64,000 nucleotides of DNA from Cohnella silvisoli (GCF_021190915.1 NZ_JAIOAP010000022.1:35714-99713), one strand, 5' to 3'. Positions 41,990 to 50,211 are shown, counted from the stretch's first letter. Numbers and translations are program-made. The notes: generated from the sequence alone by a model not told the origin.

Positions 41990-43333
41990 TTATGCCGGAT
42001 CAATTGTCTGAGCGGTCAACATCGCCTTCGCGACGACTTCTCCGTCCTGCACGGCTTGAACTTCTACTTTGACATATCTCCTGCTTGCTTCGATGATGTG
42101 CGGGATGATTGAGATCCCCGCATCGATCGGCACCGTGCGTAAGAAGTACGTGGTCATATTGTCCAACACGTGCTCTCGTTTCCTTAAATCCTCGACCGCC
42201 CGGCTCGCCGCTTGCTGTATGAGCGATGTTAGAACGCCTTCGGATATCGTGCCTAACGGACCCGACATTTGCGGTGTTGCCAAGCCGCTGAAATACAATC
42301 GGCCTTCCGAATCCCGCTGTTCCGTGAATCCTCCCCACATCAACGCGTCGAAGGTTTCCCCTAAGTGGGCGGGACGGTTGGCGAACTGCATCGCCCGCAA
42401 TACTTCGCCCCTGCTGATAGCCCCTACTAGCTTGCGCTGTCTGTCGACAACGGGCAGCAGTTCGATTCCTTCCGATACCATCCGATGGGCAGCCGAGGCA
42501 ACGGGCGTATTGAGCGTTACGGTCATCGGACGCCGGGTCATCAGCTTGTCCAAAGTTTGGCCTGAAGGCGACCCAATTACATCCTTCGATGTAATCATTC
42601 CTACAACCCTGTTCCACTCGTCTGCTACAGGAAACCTGCTGCTTCCGGTTTCCGCGCTTAATTTCAGGAAATCCGCTACCTCCGACGATTGCTTTAACAC
42701 GCTGCTTCGGGAAGACGGCTCAAGCAAATCGGCAATGATCATGATTTTGCGCTTGATCAGCCGGTCATACATCGCCCTGTTGATCATCGAAGCGACGGTG
42801 AACGTATCATGTCGGCAAGTCAGAATGGGGAGCTGCCGTTCGTTAGCTAACGCTCGCACATCTTCGCTCGTACCGAATCCACCCGTAACCAACACCCCCG
42901 CCCCGTGCTCCAGCGCGGTTCTATGCGCATTCTCCCGGTTACCTACGATTAGCAGGCTGCCCGCGTCGATGTATGCCATCATTTCATCCAGTTCCATCGC
43001 CCCGATAACGAATTTATGGAGCGTCTTCTCCAAGCCTTCCTCTCCGCCAAGCAAGCTGCCCTGCACGATTTCCAGCACTTCGGCGAACGTTAATTGCTCC
43101 GGATTGCTCCGTCTCTTCTTATCGACTCGAACGGTGCCGATCCGCTCTTTCGTGCTGACCAAACCAAGCTGTTCGGCTTCCTTGATTGCCCGGTATGCCG
43201 TACCGTCCGACACGCCGCGGTCCTTGGCCATCTGACGAACGGGCACCTTCGTGCCGATCGGAAGCTCGCGGATATACTGTAGCAACTGCTCGTGCTTCGT
43301 CATTTCATTCAGGTTGTTATCATTTCCGGGCAT
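41990..43333 (-). CDS. ytoI: YtoI-type HTH-DRTGG-CBS-hotdog regulator
   Basis: 447 residues. Domains in order: GntR-like winged helix (about 10-65; GTKVPVRQMAKDRGVSDGTAYRAIKEAEQLGLV), DRTGG domain (about 80-185; VIGAMELDEMMAYI, GAGVLVTGGFG), a CBS pair (about 200-310; LMTRRPMTVTLNTPVASAAHRM), and a hot-dog thioesterase-like domain to the end (THMTTYFL-like, YVKVEVQAVQDGEVVAKAML). CBS domains usually bind adenosyl ligands. It looks like a metabolite-sensing transcription factor. Bacillus YtoI has the same layout and place. Its target genes are unknown. Confidence 0.88.
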   Translation of the reverse strand: MPGNDNNLNEMTKHEQLLQYIRELPIGTKVPVRQMAKDRGVSDGTAYRAIKEAEQLGLVSTKERIGTVRVDKKRRSNPEQLTFAEVLEIVQGSLLGGEEGLEKTLHKFVIGAMELDEMMAYIDAGSLLIVGNRENAHRTALEHGAGVLVTGGFGTSEDVRALANERQLPILTCRHDTFTVASMINRAMYDRLIKRKIMIIADLLEPSSRSSVLKQSSEVADFLKLSAETGSSRFPVADEWNRVVGMITSKDVIGSPSGQTLDKLMTRRPMTVTLNTPVASAAHRMVSEGIELLPVVDRQRKLVGAISRGEVLRAMQFANRPAHLGETFDALMWGGFTEQRDSEGRLYFSGLATPQMSGPLGTISEGVLTSLIQQAASRAVEDLRKREHVLDNMTTYFLRTVPIDAGISIIPHIIEASRRYVKVEVQAVQDGEVVAKAMLTAQTIDPA

Positions 43334-43420
43334 GCGGCTCCCCGCCTTTTCTATGTCTCATTTCCTCAATTATAACAAAACTTATTCCATCTTAAGCAAA
43401 CTCGGAGAAATCGGAATGAC

Positions 43421-43460
43421 AAAATAAAAAGCTGTACCGGTGTGTAAGGACCGGGACAGC
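43421..43460 (-). terminator. Terminator after the Ala-Pro-Thr repeat protein
   Basis: Minus-strand stem GCTGTCCCGGT / ACCGGTACAGC with one mismatch, followed by TTTTTATTTT. It is 18 bases after the stop at 43478. Confidence 0.8.
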
Positions 43461-43477
43461 CATATTGAGTGTACAGT

Positions 43478-44389
43478 TTACGTGATGATCGAGTATACCA
43501 AGGAGAGCAACAGCAAGTAGGCAGAGATGGAATATACGATAAACAGAAATCTGCGTTCCCTGCTTACCTCGTGCAGTTCTTCCGCCTGCGTAACGATCAA
43601 GAGCAGATTAATGAGCAGCAGGATGATTCCGATCAGCATGGAAAGCTGAATCGATACGAAAGCGACGATTCCTGCGACGATCCACCCGGCTCCGAACATC
43701 AATTGCGAGCTTCCCTGGTAAGTCACGGCTTCCATCCATGTCCTCTTTCTAGCTCCCCGCCAATTGCCGAAGATCGTCAGCGAACCGACAAGCAGCGCGA
43801 TGGAGAAAATGCCAAGAACCAAGTATTTCGCGGGAGCCGTAAATCTGAGCAGACCGAGGAATACAAGATTACCCATTCCCCCGAACAAATCCCTTAAAAT
43901 CGCCTCTTGTATCGCCCATATCCAGAAGAAAAATCCTAACACTCCTACTGCGGCACCGATAGCACCGTAAATCCATTCCGTTTCCGGCTGAAGCTTAAGT
44001 CCCGCTGACGGGTTTTTCACCAACTCCAGCAGCTTCTGCACGTCGACGCCGTTCGCTGGGGAAGCCGGTGCCGCAACCGATGTTGCGGTTGGTGCTCCGG
44101 TCGGTGCTGCGATTGGTGCTGCGGGTGGTGCTGCGGTTGGCGCTGCGGTTGGTGCTCCGGTCGGTGCTGCGGTTGGTGCTGCGGTTGGTGCTGCGGTTGG
44201 TGCTGCGGTTGGTGCTGCGGTTGGTGCTGCATCAGCTTCAACAGTTTGCTCCACCGCTGGTGTCGGTGCTTCCGCTGTTAAAGGTGCCTCTTGTGAGCTT
44301 TCAGCCGCCGATGCTGACGTCTGGCTCTCGGGCGGTTCAGTCGCTTCCTCATCGTGTAATTCCTGCTGTTTGGATTCTTCTTCGGACAT
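43478..44389 (-). CDS. Membrane protein with Ala-Pro-Thr repeat region, unknown function
   Basis: 303 residues from ATG 44389, with GAGGAGG before it. The N-terminal ~110 residues are an acidic Ser/Glu/Ala tract followed by APTA-type tetrapeptide repeats. After that come a linker and four hydrophobic segments (about 140-160, 175-200, 220-250, 275-300). The C-terminal region (FLGLLRFTAPAKYLVLGIFSI, MFGAGWIVAGIVAFVSIQLSML) resembles YIP1-like or DUF membrane domains but is not recognised. The repeat is a flexible spacer. Family of N-terminal tail plus membrane anchor suggests a cytoplasmic tail on a membrane protein, topology uncertain. Confidence 0.65.
   Translation of the reverse strand: MSEEESKQQELHDEEATEPPESQTSASAAESSQEAPLTAEAPTPAVEQTVEADAAPTAAPTAAPTAAPTAAPTAAPTGAPTAAPTAAPPAAPIAAPTGAPTATSVAAPASPANGVDVQKLLELVKNPSAGLKLQPETEWIYGAIGAAVGVLGFFFWIWAIQEAILRDLFGGMGNLVFLGLLRFTAPAKYLVLGIFSIALLVGSLTIFGNWRGARKRTWMEAVTYQGSSQLMFGAGWIVAGIVAFVSIQLSMLIGIILLLINLLLIVTQAEELHEVSRERRFLFIVYSISAYLLLLSLVYSIIT
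44083..44232. repeat. 12-bp tandem repeats (APTA codons)
   Basis: Imperfect repeats of GGTTGGTGCTGC on the plus strand, about 12 copies, coding for APTA units on the minus strand. Some units carry CGGTCGGTGCTG variants (Gly or Ile in place of Ala). Repeat number is likely to vary between strains. Confidence 0.85.
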
Positions 44390-44465
44390 GTCGAATTTTC
44401 CTCCTCGGAACAACTCAGGAATATTTTACCTTCCATTATTATTCGAGCAAGAACATTAAAATCCT

Positions 44466-45161
44466 CTAATTTTGCAGCATTTTGAGCTGGTAAAACTCGC
44501 CTTTCAGTTCCATTAACTCCTCGTACGTACCGACTTCTTCGCATTGTCCCTGTTTCATGACCACAATGCGATCGGCGTCCCGAATCGTCGACAGCCGATG
44601 GGCAACGATGAACGTCGTTCGCCCCTGGATAAGCTTCTTCATCGCTTGTTGAACGTGATACTCCGATTCATTGTCGAGCACGGACGTAGCTTCGTCGAGA
44701 AGAATTACTTTCGGATCCCGAACGAGGGCGCGCGCGATCGCAATACGTTGACGCTGTCTGCCCGAGAGGCGTCCGCCGTGTTCGCCGACAGCGGTATCAA
44801 GCCCCAGCGGCAGCTGCGCGATGACATCTTCAAGATGAGTCATGCGGATTACATCCGCTAATTGCTCGTCGCTTACCGTCGGCAAGCCGTACGTAATATT
44901 TTCCCGGATCGATCCGGAGAAAAGCACCGTGCACTGATGAACGACGGCGAGATGTTTGCGGTAAAATCCCATGTCCAGCTCGTCCATCGGTACGCCATCC
45001 ATTCTCACCTGCCCGCTTACCGGACGATTAAATCCGATGACCAGATTAAGCACCGTTGATTTACCGGCTCCGGAAGCGCCGACGAGCGCTATGCTTTCAC
45101 CGGCCTTAACTTCCAGGTTGAAGTCGGACAGAACATGCCGATCCGAGTTGGGAAATCGGGT
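44466..45161 (-). pseudogene. ABC exporter ATPase remnant (MsbA-like, N-terminal membrane domain missing)
   Basis: 232 open codons after a TGA at 45162-45164. Only the nucleotide-binding domain remains: Walker A GASGAGKST, Q-loop VVHQCTVLFSG, Walker B KVILLDEATSVLD, and switch VAHRLSTIRDADR. The membrane half (about 330 residues) is lacking. The signature is LSGRQRQR instead of LSGGQ. No ribosome site or start is seen upstream, where an 18-bp inverted repeat begins 15 bases away. It is best read as the end of a truncated exporter gene cut at the border of the ATP-grasp cassette. A downstream GTG at 45053 would give a useless half domain. Confidence 0.75.
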
Positions 45162-45175
45162 TCAGGATCATGGAT

Positions 45176-45225
45176 AGAACACAAAAGCTTTTGTCCTGGC
45201 AGCAGGGCAAAAGCTTTTGTGTTCT
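45176..45225 (-). terminator. 18-bp perfect inverted repeat abutting the ATP-grasp stop codon
   Basis: Arms 45176-45193 and 45208-45225 (AGAACACAAAAGCTTTTG and its complement), loop 14. Each arm contains the palindrome CAAAAGCTTTTG. The right arm touches the TAA of the gene at 45226. It can act as a terminator, but a downstream T-run is short. Alternatively it marks an insertion border. Confidence 0.6.
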
Positions 45226-45999
45226 TTACCCAGACTTCGTTCGGCTCATTTTGTAGTCAGCCGCTAAACTTTTAATCTTACGGTAGTACGTCTTATCCTC
45301 CAATCGGTTAAACAATCCATATGAAGGATACGCAAGGTTCACCTCGATAACCCATATTTTCCCTTTACGATCGATACCGAAATCTATGCCCGTCTCATAG
45401 GAACGATAATCGCTTTTCATGGCATATCGAATCAATTTAAAACTATCGTCTATCAACTCACGTTTTACGCTCTCTATTCGTTCGCGACCATAGCCTAATG
45501 ATTTGACTAAAGCATCTTCGATCGTGGTGGCATATCCTCCACCGCGACGAACATTGGTTACTATGCTGCGTTCTCCTGCAACTTTCGCCAGCATCCCCGC
45601 GTACTGCCATTTTTCTTTCCCGTCTCGCATCAGCATAACGCGAATGGAGAAGGGTCTTTCCTCAATGTGGGCCACATCAATTGCCCTTTGGACGAGTACG
45701 GAATTTCCGCGCCGTCCGTCTCTGAGCTTATGATATAGATCTTCGATTGATCGCACGTCAACCGGTTCACCCTTAACTTTAACGAATCGATACCCATCAT
45801 CCGTTTTCCATGCTTTTATGATTCCTAAGCCAGTATGCTCGTTCTTTCCTTTGATATAAACCGAATGATATTTATCCAAATATTCCGAAAGAGAATTTAG
45901 ACTCAGCAGCGTTGTCGGCGGCAAAAGTTTATAGAGATCGGGATGTCTGGAATACAACCGATGTATCTCCCACTTTGAAGGATCCCACTTTGAGCCCAT
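45226..45999 (-). CDS. YheC/YheD-type ATP-grasp protein (third of three)
   Basis: 257 residues. It lacks the N-terminal domain of full YheC/D and begins near the ATP-grasp core: YIKGKNEHTGLGIIKAWK (nucleotide loop), NSVLVQRAID, the pair RPFSIRVMLMRDG and TGIDFGIDRKGKIWVIEVNLAYP, where D and E with N would bind magnesium. YheC/YheD were named endospore coat-associated proteins in Bacillus. They are ATP-dependent ligases of unknown substrate. The three copies here are mutually similar but divergent. It is co-directional with the aminotransferase and decarboxylase genes. Confidence 0.85.
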   Translation of the reverse strand: MGSKWDPSKWEIHRLYSRHPDLYKLLPPTTLLSLNSLSEYLDKYHSVYIKGKNEHTGLGIIKAWKTDDGYRFVKVKGEPVDVRSIEDLYHKLRDGRRGNSVLVQRAIDVAHIEERPFSIRVMLMRDGKEKWQYAGMLAKVAGERSIVTNVRRGGGYATTIEDALVKSLGYGRERIESVKRELIDDSFKLIRYAMKSDYRSYETGIDFGIDRKGKIWVIEVNLAYPSYGLFNRLEDKTYYRKIKSLAADYKMSRTKSG

Positions 46000-46031
46000 T
46001 CCATCATTCCTTTCTTCGTTGTGAAATATGC

Positions 46032-46781
46032 TTATCTTGCTATTTCCCTCATTCTTTTAATTTTTCGAAATAGAGCTTGATCCGGAAGCAGCTTGAAATT
46101 CCCTCTGATCAACGGTTCGATGTTGACTTCGTAAATCCAGATTTTCTTATGGCGATCGATTCCTATGTCGACGGCAAACTCTTTCAGATTGGGATACATT
46201 TGGCTCACGCGCCTCACGGTTCTCAAGACACATCTTTCTAATTTACGATTCATCTTGATTCTTTCCTTAGCGGTATATTCCAAATGTCGTTTAAAGAGCG
46301 TGCGGAGTAATACCGGGGTTCCCCCGTAATGAGAGGTTGTCACGATACTTCCATGCTCCCCCAGCCTCCCGCAGATTCCCCCGACCTTCCACTTTCCACG
46401 CACTCTCAGGCTATGGCAACGAAGATCAAAGGGTCTGCCGCCCTTCGTCACGCTGTCAACCGCCCGCTGGACAACATATCTACTGTCCTCCGTTATGCCC
46501 TTCACTGAAGTCCATAGATCCTTACCATCGACGTAATTCACTTCGGTTCCCTGCCTGAGTTTATAACTATCGTCCCTCAATCTCTCAACCCGAATGACGC
46601 CTCTTGATTTTCTTCCCTGATCCGGTTTGAGATAGATTTTGTCATGCTTGCTTAGCATCCTGTAAAACGAGCTTTCCCGCAGCAATTCCGTGTCCGGAAT
46701 ATGACGCGAAATCCGCGGCGTGTGTATGAGCTGGTATGCGACCGCAAGCTTACTTTTCACATGATGTTTCTCAATCGCCAT
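46032..46781 (-). CDS. YheC/YheD-type ATP-grasp protein (second of three)
   Basis: 249 residues. MAIEKHHVKSKLAVAYQLI opens an N-terminal strand-helix region. PDTELLRESSFYRMLSKHDKIYLKPDQGRKSRGVIRVERL is the ATP-binding lid shared with the first copy. RYVVQRAVDS, GRPFDLRCHSLRVRGKW and EFAVDIGIDRHKKIWIYEVNIEPLIRG follow, with the metal-binding D and E-V-N. Four bases separate its start from the first copy, indicating translational coupling (GGGTGATTTCATG). Confidence 0.85.
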   Translation of the reverse strand: MAIEKHHVKSKLAVAYQLIHTPRISRHIPDTELLRESSFYRMLSKHDKIYLKPDQGRKSRGVIRVERLRDDSYKLRQGTEVNYVDGKDLWTSVKGITEDSRYVVQRAVDSVTKGGRPFDLRCHSLRVRGKWKVGGICGRLGEHGSIVTTSHYGGTPVLLRTLFKRHLEYTAKERIKMNRKLERCVLRTVRRVSQMYPNLKEFAVDIGIDRHKKIWIYEVNIEPLIRGNFKLLPDQALFRKIKRMREIAR

Positions 46782-46785
46782 GAAA

Positions 46786-47499
46786 TCACCCGTCGCGCAT
46801 TATTTTTTTTGCCCTTAAATATTTACGGTAGAGTCTTCGGTCGATCTTCTTCAAGCCTGTGCAATCCGGTTTCGTATTTGCTTCGATAAACCAGATATTC
46901 CCTCTCTTGTCAATCGCCATATCCAAACCTAAAATTTCGAGCGGAAAACGGGAGCCTAAAATTTGCGCAATTTGTTGGGAGGCATCAATCAAATCTCGAA
47001 TAATCTCCGATCTTTTTAATGGCTGATCGGTTCTTTTAAGCAGTTTGTAAAGATTGTAATCCTTTGCCCCCTTCGATACATTCGTGACGACCGAGGACCT
47101 TTGCGGCGCAACTTTGGCACACATTAACGTCGCGCGCCACTTGTTCAGAGGCTTTTGCAGGACAACCCGCACATCGAATGGACGATGCCGATAAGTTGCC
47201 AAATCAATTCCTCGTTGGATGATATATTCCTTATTCGGATCCAGTATTTCTTTGATTGTCGAATAAACTTTATCTCGCGAGCATAAGTGTGTGGATTGTT
47301 TATACGAAATCTTAAACTCTCCTGCCCTAAGTCTCTTGACCCGGATGATTCCATTCCCTTGTCTCCCGACATCCGGTTTGATATAAACGAGGTCATAGGT
47401 TCGCAGCATTCTTTGGAGGCTGGATTGATCAAACCATTCCGTATCCGGAACATAATGTTTCATGATGGGATCATCCATTACGGCAAGTCCCTTTTTCAT
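46786..47499 (-). CDS. YheC/YheD-type ATP-grasp protein (first of three)
   Basis: 237 residues from ATG 47499. VPDTEWFDQSSLQRMLRTYDLVYIKPDVGRQGNGIIRVKRL corresponds to the lid of the second copy. EYIIQRGIDLATYRHRPFDVRVVLQ and EILGLDMAIDKRGNIWFIEANTKPDC give the metal site. The ribosome site is odd: a strong AAGGAGGTGAT ends at about 47530, but no ATG, GTG or TTG in this frame follows closely. The frame continues upstream as VHTVIRSK, which aligns with the second copy (EKHHVKSK), so translation may begin at a rare codon such as ATC. ATG 47499 itself is poorly placed. Confidence 0.8.
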   Translation of the reverse strand: MKKGLAVMDDPIMKHYVPDTEWFDQSSLQRMLRTYDLVYIKPDVGRQGNGIIRVKRLRAGEFKISYKQSTHLCSRDKVYSTIKEILDPNKEYIIQRGIDLATYRHRPFDVRVVLQKPLNKWRATLMCAKVAPQRSSVVTNVSKGAKDYNLYKLLKRTDQPLKRSEIIRDLIDASQQIAQILGSRFPLEILGLDMAIDKRGNIWFIEANTKPDCTGLKKIDRRLYRKYLRAKKIMRDG

Positions 47500-47538
47500 T
47501 TTGCTTCTAATAACGGTGTGTACGATACGATCACCTCC

Positions 47539-48660
47539 TTATGCATCTTTGACAAACCCTTTCCGAATAAGATAGGTTTCAAGCAGCATCAAAAATGACT
47601 CTATTTCTTTGAAAGTGATATCGCCGATATTCGCGATCCTGAATGTTTTAAATTCGTCGAGTTTGCCAGGATAAATCGTATAGCCCCTACTATGCAAATA
47701 GTCGTGCATCTCTTTGAAACTGTACCCTTCCACGTTCGGTTCGAAAATGGAAGTAACCAGCTTGGAATGCAGGTTGTCGCTGGCGATATATTTTAAACCT
47801 AGACGCGTAATGCCGGCGATTAACGTTTCCCAGCATTTCTTATAGCGCGCATATCTTTGGTCGATCCCCTCTTCCTTCAGTTCCTCTACCGCTTGTTTAA
47901 GCGCATATAGGGTTTGAACAGGCGGAGTAAAGCGGGTTTGATAGGTTTCCGAGAAAAAACGATATTGGGCGTGTAAATCGAGATAATAATTTTTCGGTTT
48001 ATTAGGTTTGTTCTTTTCCAATAACTCGGTTTCCGCTACTACGAACGAGATGCCGGCCATAGCTTGTAGATTTTTATTGGAACTTGCTGCAAGATAATGA
48101 ATATTCATTTTGCGCATGTCAATCGGAATGGCTGCAAAAGAACTTATGGCATCTACGATCAGATGTATTCGATATCTCAAGCACAAAACGCCAATCGCTT
48201 CTATGTCATTAAGAAGTCCGGTGGTTGTCTCGTGGTGAACGACTGCCATATGGGTGATTTTCCGTCGACTATTGTCCAGAAGCGATTCCAATGCCGTCAG
48301 ATCAAGGGCAGCATGAGAAGGACTGTGAAATACCAGATGCCCCAAGCCGTAAGCTTCCGCAATTTCGCACATCCGTTTGCCGTATGCGCCGTTATTCACG
48401 ATCAAAACCAGATCGTCCCGCTGTACGACAGAACTTAATATAGATTCGACTGCAGCCGTGCCGGAGCCACCGAACAATACGGTCGAATAATTCCCCGAAT
48501 CCGAAACCATACGAGTCAATTCAGTGCAAACAGATTCCAGCAATCGGCCGAATTCTTTTTCGCGCGGGCAAATATCGGGCACGACTTGGGCAAGTTTAAC
48601 GCCATACGTTGTCGTTGCGGGACCGGGAGTGAGTAAGATTTTTCTGCCGACAAGCTTCAT
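47539..48660 (-). CDS. phnW: PhnW-like 2-aminoethylphosphonate aminotransferase
   Basis: 373 residues from ATG 48660, which overlaps the TGA of the upstream gene (TGATG). PLP-dependent class V fold: ILLTPGPATTTYGVKLAQVVPDICPREKEF, STVLFGGSGTAAVESILSS, VVHHETTTGLLNDIEAIG, HLIVDAISSFAAIPIDMR, and the Schiff-base lysine in YLAASSNKNLQAMAG. These motifs are as in PhnW/AepZ, which interconvert phosphonoacetaldehyde (plus alanine) and 2-aminoethylphosphonate (plus pyruvate). The coupling with a phosphonopyruvate decarboxylase argues for the biosynthetic direction. A related sulfoacetaldehyde or other aldehyde substrate remains possible. Confidence 0.8.
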   Translation of the reverse strand: MKLVGRKILLTPGPATTTYGVKLAQVVPDICPREKEFGRLLESVCTELTRMVSDSGNYSTVLFGGSGTAAVESILSSVVQRDDLVLIVNNGAYGKRMCEIAEAYGLGHLVFHSPSHAALDLTALESLLDNSRRKITHMAVVHHETTTGLLNDIEAIGVLCLRYRIHLIVDAISSFAAIPIDMRKMNIHYLAASSNKNLQAMAGISFVVAETELLEKNKPNKPKNYYLDLHAQYRFFSETYQTRFTPPVQTLYALKQAVEELKEEGIDQRYARYKKCWETLIAGITRLGLKYIASDNLHSKLVTSIFEPNVEGYSFKEMHDYLHSRGYTIYPGKLDEFKTFRIANIGDITFKEIESFLMLLETYLIRKGFVKDA

Positions 48661-49820
48661 CAACTTCTCGCTCCTTTCGATTCGGGGACATTGCGGTTCA
48701 AAAACTTCTCTAACCGTTCTTTGACCTCGTAAGGTTTTATTGAAGGTCGGCTTAACTGGTCCTCCGTGCTTGAAGAAATTTTGAGATGAAGAAAGGTCAA
48801 GCCTTTCGTAATTTTCCATTCTTTCAAGCACGTATTCAGCTCATTTAAATCGTGGATATAAATGGATTTCGAGTAACCGCAGGAGGATGCAATATCGATA
48901 AATTTAACGTTATGGGAAACCGTCTTCTGCCCTCCCGTAGAATCATGAGCATTATTATCCAGTAAAATATGAATCATATTTTGCGGATTGTAGTAGCCAA
49001 TCGTAGCCATGCTCCCCATCCGCATTAGCAGCGAGCCGTCTCCATCGATAACAACGATATCGAAATCGGGTTTACTGAGCGCCATCCCGAGGCCGAAGGA
49101 ACCGATGCACCCCATAGACCCGACCATATAAAGGTTATTGTGCGCATCTTCGATTTCGAACAATTGCCTCCCTGTTTTTCCGGTTGTCGCGAGCTGGGCG
49201 GTTTTGCCGTCTTTGCATCCGTTGATCACCCGTAATGCTTCCTGACGAGTAGGCAGTTGATTGTCGGCCCGTTGGCCGCTGTTTTCTTTGTTAACGCTGA
49301 AGTAACGGTCTTGTTCTTTCAATATTTCAGGTTCAAAGCTTCCTTTTTTTACGACAAAGAAAAAGGGATGGCCGCTATCAATATATTTGGCTGCTAAAGA
49401 CATCTGTCGTTTGGCTTTCTTGAAATCGGCAGACAAATACATCCACTTCACCTGCATGGAATCAAGCAGATTTGTCGTTATTCGTCCCATCAGTTCATGC
49501 TGCGGTTCATCTTGTTCGCCGGGTTGCCCTCGCCAGCTGACGAATCCCAATACCGGAATGCGAAACGGATAATTAAGAGACACCAGCGGCGATACGGCGT
49601 TCGAGAGACCCGAGTTTTGCATGAGAACAACCGGTTTCTTCCCTCCCAATAAGGCTCCCGAAGCGATGGCGACCGCGTCCCCCTCATTTGTTGCCCCAAT
49701 ATATTCGCTCTCATTGATGGCATAATTGATTAAGTTTTTTAAGAAGGAGCATGGAACACCAGTGTAAAAATCAAAGCCCAGTTTTTTCAACTCTCTCCCA
49801 AAAATATTGGTGTTGATCAT
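48660..49820 (-). CDS. Phosphonopyruvate-decarboxylase-like ThDP enzyme
   Basis: 386 residues from ATG 49820 (MINTNIFGRELKKLG), after GGAAGGTG. The N-terminal part has FYTGVPCSFLKNLINYAINE, TNEGDAVAIASGALLGGKKPVVLMQNSGL and the substrate-side RGQPGEQDEPQHELMGR. The C-terminal half contains ATTGKTGRQLFEIE and the ThDP/Mg motif GDGSLLMRMG...NN (LLDNNAHDSTGGQ). This layout fits phosphonopyruvate decarboxylase (AepY), which turns phosphonopyruvate into phosphonoacetaldehyde; a sulfopyruvate decarboxylase is a close relative. No PEP mutase gene is visible in the window, so phosphonopyruvate must be made elsewhere. Confidence 0.8.
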   Translation of the reverse strand: MINTNIFGRELKKLGFDFYTGVPCSFLKNLINYAINESEYIGATNEGDAVAIASGALLGGKKPVVLMQNSGLSNAVSPLVSLNYPFRIPVLGFVSWRGQPGEQDEPQHELMGRITTNLLDSMQVKWMYLSADFKKAKRQMSLAAKYIDSGHPFFFVVKKGSFEPEILKEQDRYFSVNKENSGQRADNQLPTRQEALRVINGCKDGKTAQLATTGKTGRQLFEIEDAHNNLYMVGSMGCIGSFGLGMALSKPDFDIVVIDGDGSLLMRMGSMATIGYYNPQNMIHILLDNNAHDSTGGQKTVSHNVKFIDIASSCGYSKSIYIHDLNELNTCLKEWKITKGLTFLHLKISSSTEDQLSRPSIKPYEVKERLEKFLNRNVPESKGARS

Positions 49821-49888
49821 CGATGATTCGCACCTTCCTACAGTCAACTATCATGAGAGCTTAAGTAACTGCTTCTCCACGGCAAAGT

Positions 49889-49930
49889 CTATACCGATTT
49901 TCCCTCTACAGTGCTATGGATTTTGTTCAA
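49889..49930 (-). CDS. Possible 13-residue leader or decayed small ORF
   Basis: A strong AAAGGAGG before TTG 49930 is followed by MNKIHSTVEGKSV and a TAG. A single-base frameshift after residue 11 would continue as KIGIDFAVEKQLLKLS to a TGA at about 49855. It may be a short leader, a frameshifted small gene, or chance. It lies between gerE and the decarboxylase gene. Confidence 0.25.
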   Translation of the reverse strand: MNKIHSTVEGKSV

Positions 49931-50115
49931 ATATCCTCCTTTGAATTTGTACTTAGTTAATGCGTTGGGGGACATCCATGTGTTAGACAAATGTGGAAAA
50001 GCCAAGAAATCCGCACTCAGCGGGAATAATTGAGTAAGTTATTGCATACCCCCTCTGCATACAGAAGAGCTTCTCCAGCTTTACGAAGCGGAGAATTTTT
50101 CTAAAGAAAACCTGC
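49931..50115. other. Non-coding stretch between gerE and the phosphonate cassette
   Basis: Apart from the small ORF at 49889-49930 and the gerE terminator, the 391-base gap 49821-50211 shows no gene. No sigma-K-like CATAnnnTA with -35 AC was found for the cassette. The promoter was not identified. Confidence 0.4.
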
Positions 50116-50119
50116 AAAT

Positions 50120-50168
50120 CAAAAAGCCTTCTCCCCCGCACCCGATCAGGAAGCGAAAAAGAAGGCTG
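50120..50168 (-). terminator. Terminator downstream of gerE
   Basis: Minus-strand stem AGCCTTCT ... AGAAGGCT around a 25-base loop rich in GC, followed by TTTTTGATTTG. It lies 45 bases after the gerE stop. Confidence 0.6.
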
Positions 50169-50211
50169 GCGCCAGTTGATGCAGCGGAAATTAACGGTGC
50201 CACATTCTGCT

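Noticed and set aside
44017..44241. Gln/His/Pro-rich frame in the repeat region
   Set aside because: It is merely the alternative frame of the 12-bp repeat in the Ala-Pro-Thr gene.
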